Assembly (NCBI GenBank): GCA_963746315.1
Contig: CAVVAR010000012.1
Coordinates: forward strand, 1,860,001 to 1,924,000
Length of the DNA: 64,000 nucleotides
DNA from: Ga0077555 sp963746315
GTDB lineage: Bacteria; Pseudomonadota; Alphaproteobacteria; Rhizobiales; Hyphomicrobiaceae
Direction: 5' to 3'
This document shows positions 34,628 to 43,272 of the stretch, one piece after another. The notes beneath the pieces are model-generated. The model had not been told where the DNA came from. It saw only the letters and a list, made by a program, of their open reading frames with translations, and ran no database searches. How positions within the stretch are numbered: position 1 is the stretch's first letter; each line of letters starts with the position of its first letter. Made by a program: the position numbers and the translations under genes.

Positions 34628-35434
34628 ATGCCGGATCCGATCCCTTTGCAGCCGACCGACATCCTCGTCGATACCACCGACCCTGCCATCGCGGTCGTCA
34701 CCATCAACAGGGCCGGCCGGCGCAACGCCATGACACGCGCCATGTGGCGCGAGTTGACCCGCACCATCGAGCGCCTCGGCGCCGACGTCGAGGTCCGCGC
34801 CATCGTTCTGACAGGAGCTGGCGGTGCGTTCTGTGCCGGAGCCGACATCTCGGAGTTCCCCGCCGTGCGTGCCACAGTCGATGACGGGCGCGCCTACGAG
34901 GCGGCCGTCGATGGCGTGCATCTCGCCATCCAGGCGTGTCCCAAGCCGACGATCGCGGCTGTCTCCGGTCCTTGCTATGGCGGCGGTGTCGCGCTGGCGC
35001 TCTCGTGCGACTTCCGCGTCGCGGACGCCACCGCGCACTTCGCCATTCCTGCCGCCCGCCTCTCCAATGTCTACGGTGTCGTCGAAACTCGGGCCCTCTT
35101 CGATGCGGTCGGGCTTGCCGCCGCCAAGGAGGTTCTCTTCACGGGCCGCCGCTATGACGCGAGCGAAGCCCACCGTATCGGACTTGCAACACACTTGGCG
35201 TCTGTCGGCGGTGCCCTGGAGGCCGGGCTGGAGCTGGCCCGTGGCATGCGGACATCCGCACCGCTCACGATCAAGGGGGCCAAGGTCGTGCTCGGCGCGA
35301 TAGCACGCAATACCACCGACACCAGCGCCGACGACATTCATCGCGTCATGGACGCCGCCATCGCCAGCGACGACTACAAGGAGGGCGTGGCCGCCTTCAA
35401 GGCCAAGCGCGATCCGGTCTTCAAAGGCATCTGA
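34628..35434 (+). CDS. Enoyl-CoA hydratase/isomerase family protein
   Basis: This 268-residue crotonase-fold protein has the oxyanion-hole segments GAGGAFCAGADISEF and SGPCYGGGVALALSCDFRVAD. The first acidic catalytic position typical of hydratases is replaced, because the family-position sequence reads IPAARLSNVYGV rather than a Glu-rich motif, so isomerase or other crotonase activities are possible. The start at 34628 follows AAGGAG. It is downstream of the TauE/SafE gene by about 50 bases, probably in the same transcript. The substrate is unknown. Confidence 0.88.
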   Translation: MPDPIPLQPTDILVDTTDPAIAVVTINRAGRRNAMTRAMWRELTRTIERLGADVEVRAIVLTGAGGAFCAGADISEFPAVRATVDDGRAYEAAVDGVHLAIQACPKPTIAAVSGPCYGGGVALALSCDFRVADATAHFAIPAARLSNVYGVVETRALFDAVGLAAAKEVLFTGRRYDASEAHRIGLATHLASVGGALEAGLELARGMRTSAPLTIKGAKVVLGAIARNTTDTSADDIHRVMDAAIASDDYKEGVAAFKAKRDPVFKGI

Positions 35435-35613
35435 ACGGGCAGCACAGACCTTCCGCTTTCGTCAAGCGCGCGGCACTGATCGACGGTGAATTCCAAGGTC
35501 GCCTCTCAGGGTTGCGCGGCACGCGGTATCCCGGCAAACTCCCCTCGTCCCGGCAGATCCGGTGCTCAACACCGGACCAACGCAGAACAACGGGAACCAA
35601 GGGAGGACTATAA

Positions 35614-37197
35614 ATGACCATGCGCAAGACCGCCGCGGGCTTCGTGGCGGCGATGGCGGCCGTATCGCTGACCGGCAATGCTCTCGCCCAGACTCCGAAG
35701 ACGGGTGGCACGCTGCAATTCGCCGTGACCGCCGAGCCCGCAGACTACGATTGCCACGGCTCGCAGACGTTCGCGCTGCTCCATCCAATCAGCCCATTCT
35801 ACTCGTTCCTTGTCCGCTATGACGCGAGCCAGGGCGGCAAGATCACCGGCGATCTGGCCAAGAGCTGGGACATCTCGAAGGACGGCTTGACCTACACCTT
35901 CAAGATCCATGACGGCGTCAAGTTTCACGACGGCTCGCCGCTGACGTCGGCCGACGTGAAGTTCTCCTTCGAGCGGATCAAGAGCCCGCCGACTGGCGTG
36001 GTGTCGCTCAGGAGATCGCTGTTCGAGGACGTGCAGTCGATCGAGGCTCCGGATGCCACTACAGTGGTGTTCAAGATCAAGGAGCCGAACGCCTCGATGA
36101 TGGACAACTTCGCCCAGCCCTTCAATTGCATCTATAGCAAGGCGAAGGTGGAGAAGGATCCCCGTTTTCCCGTGACCAACATCGTCGGCTCGGGCGCCTT
36201 CCAGTTCGTCGAGCACGTGCGCGGCTCGCACGTCATCGCCAAGAAGTTCGACGGCTACTTCCGGTCGGGCCGTCCCTATCTCGACGGCTACAAGGCCTAC
36301 TTCGTGAAGTCGGGGACGGTCGTATCGGGCATGTTGGGTGGCCAGTTCGATGCGGAGTTCCGCGGACGCACGCCAGCCGAGCGCGATCAACTCCTCAAGG
36401 GCGACGCAAGCCGTTGGACGGTGCATGAAGGCCCTTGGGCGACCGTCAACATCGTCATCTTCAACACGACGCGTAAGCCATTCGACGACATCCGCGTTCG
36501 CAAGGCGTTGTCGCTCGCCATCGATCGCTGGAATGGCAATGAGCAGTTGTCCAAGGTGACGCTGGTCAAGGCGACCGGCGGCTTCCTCAGACCCGGATAC
36601 GAGATGGCCCTCTCGAATGCCGAGCTGGAGAAAATTCCCGGCTACGGACGTGACATCGAGAAGGCTCGGGCCGAAGCCAGGAAACTGCTCAAGGAGGCCG
36701 GGCACGAGAACCTGAAAGTCAGGCTGCACAATCGCACGCTCGACCAGCCTTATACCCCGGCTGGCGTCTTCCTCATTGACCAGTGGCGTCGCATCGGGGT
36801 GAACGTCGAGCACAGCCAGGTCGAGACCAAGGCCTATTTCGCCAACCTGGTCGGCGGCGATTTCGACGTGGCGCTCTATCCCGTGACCACGGCCGCGGAC
36901 AACGCCACCGAGAGCCACCAGTCACATCTGACCAACAAGAAGTCGCCGATCAGCTACTCGCGCCACGGCGATACCAAGCTCGACGATCTCTGGGACAGGC
37001 AGACCCGCGAGCTCGATCCTGTAAAGCGCAAGGCGCTGATCCAGGAGTTCGAGAAGCACGTGCTCAACCAGGGCTACTCGCTGTCGTTGCACTGGTGGCA
37101 GCGGATCATTGTGCATCACAAGAAGATCAAGGGCTGGAACTTCGCGGCGAGCCACTTCCAGGGCAATGATCTGGTCAATGTCTGGCTCGATCAGTAA
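35614..37197 (+). CDS. ABC transporter substrate-binding protein, peptide/nickel type (SBP_bac_5)
   Basis: This 527-residue periplasmic protein has a signal peptide (residues 1-26, cleavage after ALA). The family-5 lobes are visible as YTFKIHDGVKFHDGSPLTSADVKFSFE near the N-terminus, RKPFDDIRVRKALSLAIDR in the middle and a WWQRIIVHHKKIKGW C-terminal region. It should bind an oligopeptide-like or glutathione-like ligand. No permease or ATPase genes adjoin it; the next genes are an HD-domain protein and an AhpD-like protein, so it is an orphan binding protein or its transporter lies elsewhere. A second ATG at 35620 is possible. Confidence 0.92.
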   Translation: MTMRKTAAGFVAAMAAVSLTGNALAQTPKTGGTLQFAVTAEPADYDCHGSQTFALLHPISPFYSFLVRYDASQGGKITGDLAKSWDISKDGLTYTFKIHDGVKFHDGSPLTSADVKFSFERIKSPPTGVVSLRRSLFEDVQSIEAPDATTVVFKIKEPNASMMDNFAQPFNCIYSKAKVEKDPRFPVTNIVGSGAFQFVEHVRGSHVIAKKFDGYFRSGRPYLDGYKAYFVKSGTVVSGMLGGQFDAEFRGRTPAERDQLLKGDASRWTVHEGPWATVNIVIFNTTRKPFDDIRVRKALSLAIDRWNGNEQLSKVTLVKATGGFLRPGYEMALSNAELEKIPGYGRDIEKARAEARKLLKEAGHENLKVRLHNRTLDQPYTPAGVFLIDQWRRIGVNVEHSQVETKAYFANLVGGDFDVALYPVTTAADNATESHQSHLTNKKSPISYSRHGDTKLDDLWDRQTRELDPVKRKALIQEFEKHVLNQGYSLSLHWWQRIIVHHKKIKGWNFAASHFQGNDLVNVWLDQ

Positions 37198-37254
37198 CGA
37201 GAAATGGGCGCCGCGCGGTTGAGAGCCGCCGGCGCCGCCAAGCAGGCATGTCCC

Positions 37255-37839
37255 ATGTCCCACCCTTACACCATCGACCGCACCTCGAACTGGCGCAGGC
37301 AGGCCGTCTCCGAAAAGATCTGGGGCCTCGATCTCGTCTCGCCAGGGCTACGTGAGGACGTGATCACGGCCTGGGTGACGACATGGGCCGCGAGCCCCTA
37401 TGAGCGGCTGGAAGACATGCCGTGGACCGAGGGCGTGGATTATCCTCTGCTCTCGCATGTCAACGAGGTCACGCGGGCGGGCGTCGACCTCGCGGCTCGG
37501 GCCAAGTCGGAATGGAGCCAGGACGTCTCCCACGACACCCTGGTGCCGATCCTGATCCTCCACGACGTCGACAAGCCGCTGATGTACGAGCGGCGCGACG
37601 GCAAGGTCGTGCGCTCAACTCTTGCCGACGAGATCCCGCACGGCGTCGTCGGCGGCATGCTGCTGAAGGAGCTGGGCTTCAGCCATGAGGTGGTCGCTAC
37701 CGTGACGACGCACTCGCCGAAGATGCCGTATCGTGGTCGAAACTTCGCCGCCTATCTGTTGAGCCACGCCGACGAATTCTCGGCCGATCACGCCTTGATG
37801 GCGATGGGCCGCACGCCAAGCTACGTCAAGCATGCCTGA
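37255..37839 (+). CDS. HD-domain metal-dependent phosphohydrolase-like protein
   Basis: This 194-residue soluble protein starts at 37255. It carries HD-superfamily motifs: His in LSHVNEVTRAGVDLA, the HD pair in ILILHDVDKPLMYE, a further His in ADEIPHGVVGGMLLKE, a THSP segment and a late Asp in LSHADEFSADH. Such proteins hydrolyse phosphate esters, nucleotides or cyclic nucleotides. It is followed after ten bases by the AhpD-like gene, so the two are probably one transcription unit with the upstream binding protein. The actual substrate is not known. Confidence 0.85.
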   Translation: MSHPYTIDRTSNWRRQAVSEKIWGLDLVSPGLREDVITAWVTTWAASPYERLEDMPWTEGVDYPLLSHVNEVTRAGVDLAARAKSEWSQDVSHDTLVPILILHDVDKPLMYERRDGKVVRSTLADEIPHGVVGGMLLKELGFSHEVVATVTTHSPKMPYRGRNFAAYLLSHADEFSADHALMAMGRTPSYVKHA

Positions 37840-37849
37840 GGGGGTGAGG

Positions 37850-38461
37850 ATGGCCCGTATACCGCTACTCGACGAGAACGATCCGGCGACCCCGCCCGAG
37901 GCACGCGAGCGACTGCTCGAGGCGAAGAAGGCCCGCGGCAAGCTGATCAACATCTATCGCGCTATGGCGAACAAGCCGGCGGCCTTGGCGGCGTTCACGG
38001 GGCTCGCCAATGCGGTCTACCGCAGCGGCTCGACGCTCGCGCCCCAACATGGCGAGATCGCGTACCTGACGACGACGGCGGTGAACGACTGCTTCTATTG
38101 AATACCGACGCACATAGCGCTCGGTCGGAGCCTGGGACTTTCAGAAGAGAAGATGCAGCACCTGTTGGCCGAGCCGCTCCCCGGGGGCGTCTACGAGCCT
38201 GCAGAGGCGGCAATCATCGTCTACGCGCGCAAGTCGACGCGCCTCGAGCCGATCGACGACGCCACGTATGGGGCGCTCGCCGCCCACTTCGACAATCAGC
38301 AGATCATCGACATCTGCATGACCGTCGGTCTGAGCAACATGGTCAACCGGTTCCACGCCACGTTCCGGACGGACGTGGACGCCGAGACACTGGCCGAGGT
38401 CGCGGCCGGCGATCAGGCCGCGGGAACGTGTCCGTTGCCGCGACCGAAGGCGCCGGGATAG
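37850..38461 (+). CDS. AhpD-like/carboxymuconolactone decarboxylase family protein with in-frame TGA at the catalytic Cys (candidate selenoprotein)
   Basis: Codon-by-codon reading gives 203 residues with one in-frame TGA at 38099-38101 (codon 84). The AhpD motif E-x11-CxxC-x3-H is intact around it: Glu69 in HGEIAYL, Cys81 in NDCFY, then TGA at the second Cys position, then IPTH with His88. Downstream the same frame continues without a break (IALGRSLGLSEEKMQHLL ... NMVNRFHATF) to the stop at 38461. AhpD-type proteins are thiol peroxidases, and the second Cys is the reactive one. Either the TGA encodes selenocysteine, or it is a nonsense mutation or base error. An AhpD-like selenoprotein family has been reported in microbial surveys. 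Confidence 0.7.
38116..38133 (+). promoter_or_regulatory. Candidate bacterial SECIS hairpin after the in-frame TGA
   Basis: Starting 17 bases after the TGA, GCTC-GGTCG-GAGC (38119-38131) can form a 4-bp stem extended by two pairs across a bulged C. Its loop contains GGTC, as does the E. coli fdhF SECIS loop. Distance and loop fit a bacterial SECIS only loosely, and a competing 5-bp pairing CCGAC/GTCGG (38105-38109 with 38124-38128) exists. Support is weak. Confidence 0.25.
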
Positions 38462-38493
38462 GGCGCGCGACCGCAGCGCCTCGACTCCAGGAG

Positions 38494-38521
38494 ACGAGCC
38501 TCGCGGACGCCGCGGGCTCGT
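38494..38521. terminator. Strong hairpin between convergent genes
   Basis: Outer arms ACGAGCC/GGCTCGT and inner arms CGCGG/CCGCG form an almost continuous 12-bp stem with a three-base loop, between the end of the AhpD-like gene and the end of aqpZ. It likely stops transcription from both directions. Confidence 0.65.
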
Positions 38522-38529
38522 CGCGTCGC

Positions 38530-39204
38530 TCATTCCTCCTGCAGGTAGCGCGCGATCACGCCGCCGATGACACCGCCGAGGATCGGCGCGACCCAGAACA
38601 CCCAAAGCTGCGAGAGCGGCAACGTCCCGCCGAAGATCGCAGTCGCCGTGCTGCGCGCCGGGTTCAGCGAGGCGTTGGTGACCGGTATCGCCACGATGTG
38701 GAACAGCGCCAGCGCGAGACCGATCGCGATCGGCGCGAAACCGGCGGGCGCGCGCCGTGCCGTCGAGCCGACGATGATGATCAGGAACAGCGCCGTGATC
38801 ACGACCTCGTAGACGAAAGCCGCGAGAAGACCGTACTGCCCCGGGCCGCCGTAGTGGTTGGAGACGGCAGCGAAAGAGTTGACCTTCACGCCGATGCCGC
38901 CCGCGACGACAGTGGCGAGGACGAGAGCCGCGGCAGCGCCACCGAGAACCTGGGCGACAATGTAGCCGGGAGCCCGCGCGGAATCGAACCTCCCGGCGGC
39001 GATAAGGCCGATCGTGACCGCCGGATTGAAGTGTCCGCCGGAGATGTGACCGACCGCGTAAGCCATCGAGACGACAGCGATACCTGCGGCGAGCGCGACC
39101 GGGAGCAAGCCGGCAGATGGAGCGGCGAAGGTCGCGGCACCCGCGATTGCGAGCACCAGGCAGAACGTGCCGACGAACTCGGCGACGAGAGCGCGTGCTG
39201 TCAT
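38530..39204 (-). CDS. aqpZ: Aquaporin Z-type water channel
   Basis: This 224-residue MIP-family channel has six membrane helices and two half-helices. The NPA motifs are at residues 60-62 (GGHFNPAVT) and 181-183 (NASLNPARS). His169 before the second NPA and Arg184 after it match the narrow water-selective filter of AqpZ rather than glycerol facilitators. The start at 39204 gives the usual MTARALVAEFVGT beginning. It lies downstream of uppP on the same strand, about 130 bases away. Confidence 0.94.
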   Translation of the reverse strand: MTARALVAEFVGTFCLVLAIAGAATFAAPSAGLLPVALAAGIAVVSMAYAVGHISGGHFNPAVTIGLIAAGRFDSARAPGYIVAQVLGGAAAALVLATVVAGGIGVKVNSFAAVSNHYGGPGQYGLLAAFVYEVVITALFLIIIVGSTARRAPAGFAPIAIGLALALFHIVAIPVTNASLNPARSTATAIFGGTLPLSQLWVFWVAPILGGVIGGVIARYLQEE

Positions 39205-39336
39205 GTCAGGTCTTTCCGTAGGTGAGGCGGAGCGAACCCTCCGCTGGTCCAGACTCAAAGCACAGCGATCATCGGGCACTTCCGGCTGCCTATTAAGCGG
39301 GCAGTCGAACCAACAGTTGTTCCGCGATCGCTTGGA

Positions 39337-40134
39337 TCAGCCGAGCACGAGGAGTGCGCCGAGGCCCAATCCCCCGACGATGATCCGCCACCATGCGAAT
39401 GGAGCAAAACCATACCGCGAGACGAACTCCAGCAGATAGCGGACGACCACGACACCCGAGATGAAAGCGAAAACGAAGCCGATCGCGATCGATTGCCAGG
39501 CCGCCGGATCGAGGTCGGCATGGCTCTTGTAGAGATCATAGGTGAAGGCTCCCGCCATCGTCGGCATGGCGAGAAAGAACGAGAATTCAGCAGCTGCCCG
39601 CTTGGAAAGACCGAGCAGCATGGCGCCGACGATCGTCGCCCCCGATCGCGACACGCCGGGGATCATGGCGAGACACTGGCACAAGCCGATCTTGAGCGCG
39701 GTGAGTGTCGTCACCTCCTCGGCCTGGGTCACACGGGGCTCGAGCTTCAGGCGGTCGACGGCAAGAAGGACGAAGCCTCCGACAATCAGCGTGATGCAGA
39801 TCAGCAGAGGCGTCTCGAACAGAACCTCCTTGATGAACTTGTGGAGGAGAACGCCGACCACGGCCGCGGGCAAAAAGGCGACCACGATGGCGATCACGAA
39901 TTGTCGCGCGCCGGGCTCGCGGGGCAGGTCGATCAGGAGGCGCCAGAGGCGGGCCGAGTAGACCGTCAAAAGCGCCAGGACGGCGCCGAGCTGGATCAGG
40001 ATCTCGAAGACCCGCTTTTCGGGCTTCACGCCGAGGAAGTGCTCCGTCAGCAGCAGATGCCCGGTCGAAGAGACAGGGATGAACTCGGTGAGACCTTCGA
40101 TCACGCCGAGCAGGATGGACTGCCAAGTCTGCAT
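39337..40134 (-). CDS. uppP: Undecaprenyl-diphosphatase (bacitracin resistance family)
   Basis: This 265-residue integral membrane enzyme dephosphorylates undecaprenyl diphosphate so that the lipid carrier of peptidoglycan synthesis can be reused. Signature 1, EGLTEFIPVSSTGH, is at residues 13-26; signature 2, MIPGVSRSGATI, carries the catalytic Arg/Ser region. About eight helices are predicted. The start at 40134 is the usual MQTWQSILLGVIEG; the long upstream frame is Arg/Pro-rich and not coding. It is divergent from the glutathione S-transferase gene, with a 280-base region between them that should hold both promoters. Confidence 0.95.
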   Translation of the reverse strand: MQTWQSILLGVIEGLTEFIPVSSTGHLLLTEHFLGVKPEKRVFEILIQLGAVLALLTVYSARLWRLLIDLPREPGARQFVIAIVVAFLPAAVVGVLLHKFIKEVLFETPLLICITLIVGGFVLLAVDRLKLEPRVTQAEEVTTLTALKIGLCQCLAMIPGVSRSGATIVGAMLLGLSKRAAAEFSFFLAMPTMAGAFTYDLYKSHADLDPAAWQSIAIGFVFAFISGVVVVRYLLEFVSRYGFAPFAWWRIIVGGLGLGALLVLG

Positions 40135-40414
40135 GGGGCCTCGCTGAGCCGGTGCTCCTGGTGGAGGCCGGCGACCGGAATCACTTTGCGTCGGATTAGC
40201 AGAATTCGGGAGCGCAGCGACGGGACGGAATGTCCGGGGCCGGCATCTCGCCACCGGACGGCACCGAGTGTGGCTTGGCCGCCTCGCTTGGCGCATGGCC
40301 TGGCGGGAACCACGTGCTAAACGTCGAGAAATGCGTGCGGCGCCCCAGATTCGACGCGAACGGCGGCCACCCAGCCAAGCGCAGACACCTTCAAACCGCT
40401 AGCAGCCCGACGCC

Positions 40415-41113
40415 ATGCCCCGGCTCACGCACTTCAAGCTCTGTCCGACGTCACGCTCGATCCGGCTGCTGCTGGGTGAGCTCGACGTCCTTGCGACATT
40501 GACCGAGGAGCTGCCGTGGCAATGGCGCCCCGCGTTCCTGGCCCTCAACCCCTCCGGGTCCCTGCCCGTACTGGAGCTCGACGACGGGCTGGTCGTGGCG
40601 GGGGCCTACGCAATCTCTGAATACCTCGGCGAGCTGGTCCGCAGAGCCCCGCCGGACGATCGCGCGCGTGATCCGTTCCCGGGCTCCGACGAGGATCGCG
40701 CCGAGGTGCGCCGTCTGGTCGACTGGTTCCACGGCAAGCTCGCCAACGAGGTCAGCCGTGAGATGTTGCGCGAGAAGATCGAGGGCCGCCTCAGACCGGA
40801 ATTGTCGCGCCAACAACCCGATGCGCAGCTGTTGCGCGCGCTACGCTCCAACTTGCGCTATCATCTCAGCTACATCAGCTATCTGGCCGACCAGCGGAGA
40901 TGGCTCGCGGGAGACGAGCTCAGCTTCGCGGATATGGCCGCCGCGGGGCAGCTCTCATGCCTCGACTACCTGGACGAGGTGCCATGGCAGGAATACCCCG
41001 CGGCGCAGGCCTGGTACGTTCGCCTGAAATCGCGGCCATCGTTCCGACCGCTGCTGGTGGACCGCATCTCCGGGATCGTGCCGCCCCTCCACTACGACAA
41101 CCTCGATTTCTGA
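40415..41113 (+). CDS. Glutathione S-transferase family protein
   Basis: This 232-residue GST has an N-terminal thioredoxin-like domain (LTHFKLCPTSRSIRLLLGEL, then the cis-Pro block NPSGSLPVLELDDGLVV and the AYAISEYL Glu/Ser segment) and a helical C-terminal domain (SYISYLADQRRWLAGDELSFADMAA). The SFADMA motif is typical of bacterial GSTs. The class cannot be fixed from these motifs. It ends one base before queG starts, so the two are in one operon, and queG overlaps the SDR gene. The substrate is unknown. Confidence 0.9.
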   Translation: MPRLTHFKLCPTSRSIRLLLGELDVLATLTEELPWQWRPAFLALNPSGSLPVLELDDGLVVAGAYAISEYLGELVRRAPPDDRARDPFPGSDEDRAEVRRLVDWFHGKLANEVSREMLREKIEGRLRPELSRQQPDAQLLRALRSNLRYHLSYISYLADQRRWLAGDELSFADMAAAGQLSCLDYLDEVPWQEYPAAQAWYVRLKSRPSFRPLLVDRISGIVPPLHYDNLDF

Positions 41114-41114
41114 G

Positions 41115-42251
41115 ATGCGGGTGAAAGTCAGTCCTGAGGCAGCGGTGCGGCGTGCCGCGGCCGAGTTGGGATTCGATGTCGTCGGGCTCGCCCGGCTGGC
41201 GGATTTCGGCCCGACTCCGGGAGATCGCCTGGATCGCTTCCTGACGGAAGGGCGCCACGGTGACATGGATTGGATGATGGCGCAGGCCGAGCGCCGGCGC
41301 CATCCGCAGGCGCTATGGCCCGAGGCACGCTCGGCCGTGGCCCTGGGCTTCAACTATGGACCGGAAACCGATCCGCTGGCGGTGCTGGAGCGGCGGACGC
41401 AAGGGGCGATCTCCGTCTACGCCCGCGGGCGCGACTATCACGACGTGGTCAAGGGCAAGCTGAAGCAGGTCGCGGGCGTTCTATCGCGTGCAGCGGCTGG
41501 GGCAGACGTGAAGGTCTTCGTCGACACCGCCCCGCTCATGGAGAAGCCGCTGGCGGCACTGGCTGGGCTCGGCTGGCAGGGCCGGCACACGAACCTCGTC
41601 TCGCGGCAGGCAGGGTCGTGGCTCTTTCTCGGCCTCATTCTGACGACCGCCGAGTTGGTGTCGGATAGGGCGGAGGACGACCACTGCGGCTCCTGCCAAC
41701 TCTGCCTCGACATCTGCCCGACGCAGGCATTCCCCGCGCCTTATCAGCTCGACGCGCGCAGGTGCATCTCCTATCTGACGATCGAGCACAAAGGCCCGAT
41801 CCCGCGTGAGCTGAGGCCCCTTATGGGCAACCGCATCTATGGCTGCGACGATTGCCTCGCCGTCTGTCCGTGGAACAAGTTCGCAAGCACGGCGCGTGAG
41901 GCTCGCCTCGCGGCGACCGACGCGACGCAGGCGCCGCCACTCGCCGAGCTGATGGACCTGGATGATCCGGCGTTTCGCCACCGCTTTGCTGGCTCACCGA
42001 TCAAGCGCACCGGACGCGACCGCTTCGTCCGCAACGTCGTCATAGCAGCAGGAAATTCGCGCGCTCCCCAGCTTGTGCCCCACGTAGAGCGGCGACTCGA
42101 CGACACGTCGGCGCTGGTTCGGGGGGCCGCGGTGTGGGCCATCGGCCGCCTCGGAGGTCGCGACCGGGTCAGGGCATTGTCGAACGAGCACTTGGCTCAC
42201 GAGACGGACGCGACGGTTCGCGCAGAATGGATGGCGGAGATCGAGGCATGA
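41115..42251 (+). CDS. queG: Epoxyqueuosine reductase
   Basis: This 378-residue cobalamin-dependent iron-sulfur enzyme makes the last step of queuosine tRNA modification. Two [4Fe-4S] motifs are seen: CGSCQLCLDICP and, later, CDDCLAVCPW. The N-terminal DUF1730-type domain and a C-terminal HEAT-like repeat (VRGAAVWAIGRLGGRDRVRALS) match the family. It starts one base after the GST stop and its stop overlaps the next start as ATGA. The GST-queG-SDR order is a typical translationally coupled operon in Alphaproteobacteria. Confidence 0.95.
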   Translation: MRVKVSPEAAVRRAAAELGFDVVGLARLADFGPTPGDRLDRFLTEGRHGDMDWMMAQAERRRHPQALWPEARSAVALGFNYGPETDPLAVLERRTQGAISVYARGRDYHDVVKGKLKQVAGVLSRAAAGADVKVFVDTAPLMEKPLAALAGLGWQGRHTNLVSRQAGSWLFLGLILTTAELVSDRAEDDHCGSCQLCLDICPTQAFPAPYQLDARRCISYLTIEHKGPIPRELRPLMGNRIYGCDDCLAVCPWNKFASTAREARLAATDATQAPPLAELMDLDDPAFRHRFAGSPIKRTGRDRFVRNVVIAAGNSRAPQLVPHVERRLDDTSALVRGAAVWAIGRLGGRDRVRALSNEHLAHETDATVRAEWMAEIEA

Positions 42252-43153
42252 CGGCGACAGATGACGGCACAGCTCTCGACGGCGCCCATCTGCTCTGCCT
42301 GGGGCTAGGCTACACGGCCCGCGCCCTTGCCCGCCGCGTATCGGCGCAAGGCGCCACGATAAGCGGTACGGCACGTTCCCCCGAACGCGCGGAGACGATC
42401 GTTGCCGCAGGTTGGCGCGGCATTCACTTCGCGGGCGAGGAGCCGTCACCGGAACTGGTCGCGACGATCGGCGAGGCGAGCCACGTGCTGCTGTCCGCCG
42501 CGCCCGACGCAACCGGCGACCCGATCCTCGCTCGTCTCGGCTCCGCGCTGGCGCGGTCGGCGCGCCTCGAATGGATCGGGTATCTCTCGACGGTCGGCGT
42601 CTACGGCGATCATGGCGGCGGTTGGGTCGACGAGACGACACCGCCTCGCGATCCGGGTGCGCGCGGACAGCGGCGGCTCGATGCGGAAGCGGCCTGGTTG
42701 GCTTTCGGGGCTCAGCACGGCAAGCGCGTGGAGATCTTCAGGTTGCCCGGCATTTACGGGCCCGGACGCAGCGTCGTCGATCAGTTGCTGGCAGGCAGGG
42801 CACGCCGGATCGCCAAGCCAGGCCAGGTGTTCAACCGCATCCATGTCGACGACATCGCGTCAGCACTCCAGGCGGCGATGGCGCGGCCCTCGGAATACAC
42901 GATTTATAATCTGGTCGACGACGAGCCGGCCCCCGCCGAGGAGGTCGTGGCTTACGCGGCAGGGCTGCTCGGATTGCCGGTGCCGCCGCTCGTGCCGTTC
43001 GAGGATGCGCAGTTGTCGTCGATGGCAACCAGCTTCTACGCACAATCCAAGCGTGTCTCGAACCGCCGAATGACGTCAGCCCTGGGCGCAACGCTCGCCT
43101 ACCCGACCTACCGCGAAGGCATCACGGCAATCGTCCGCTCGATGCGCGGCTAG
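42248..43153 (+). CDS. NAD-dependent epimerase/SDR-like protein
   Basis: This 301-residue extended-SDR-like protein has the nucleotide-binding region LLCLGLGYTARALARRVSAQG (residues 15-35), the STVGVYGDHGG segment at the SDR active-site region, and IFRLPGIYGPGRSVVDQL. A YxxxK pair is not obvious in the usual position, so the enzyme activity is uncertain. The start at 42248 overlaps the queG stop by four bases (ATGA). The gene is the last of the GST-queG operon. A YeeZ-type oxidoreductase of unknown function is the best general label. Confidence 0.85.
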   Translation: MTATDDGTALDGAHLLCLGLGYTARALARRVSAQGATISGTARSPERAETIVAAGWRGIHFAGEEPSPELVATIGEASHVLLSAAPDATGDPILARLGSALARSARLEWIGYLSTVGVYGDHGGGWVDETTPPRDPGARGQRRLDAEAAWLAFGAQHGKRVEIFRLPGIYGPGRSVVDQLLAGRARRIAKPGQVFNRIHVDDIASALQAAMARPSEYTIYNLVDDEPAPAEEVVAYAAGLLGLPVPPLVPFEDAQLSSMATSFYAQSKRVSNRRMTSALGATLAYPTYREGITAIVRSMRG

Positions 43154-43272
43154 AAACAATTTATCACTCGTTCAGCGTTAGACCGCTTTGCTGCCTAAGT
43201 TCTGAACTACTTTCGTCATCGATGGATGAAGCGCCTGCTCGATGGCCGGCGCGCGAAAGAGGAGGCCGGCTC

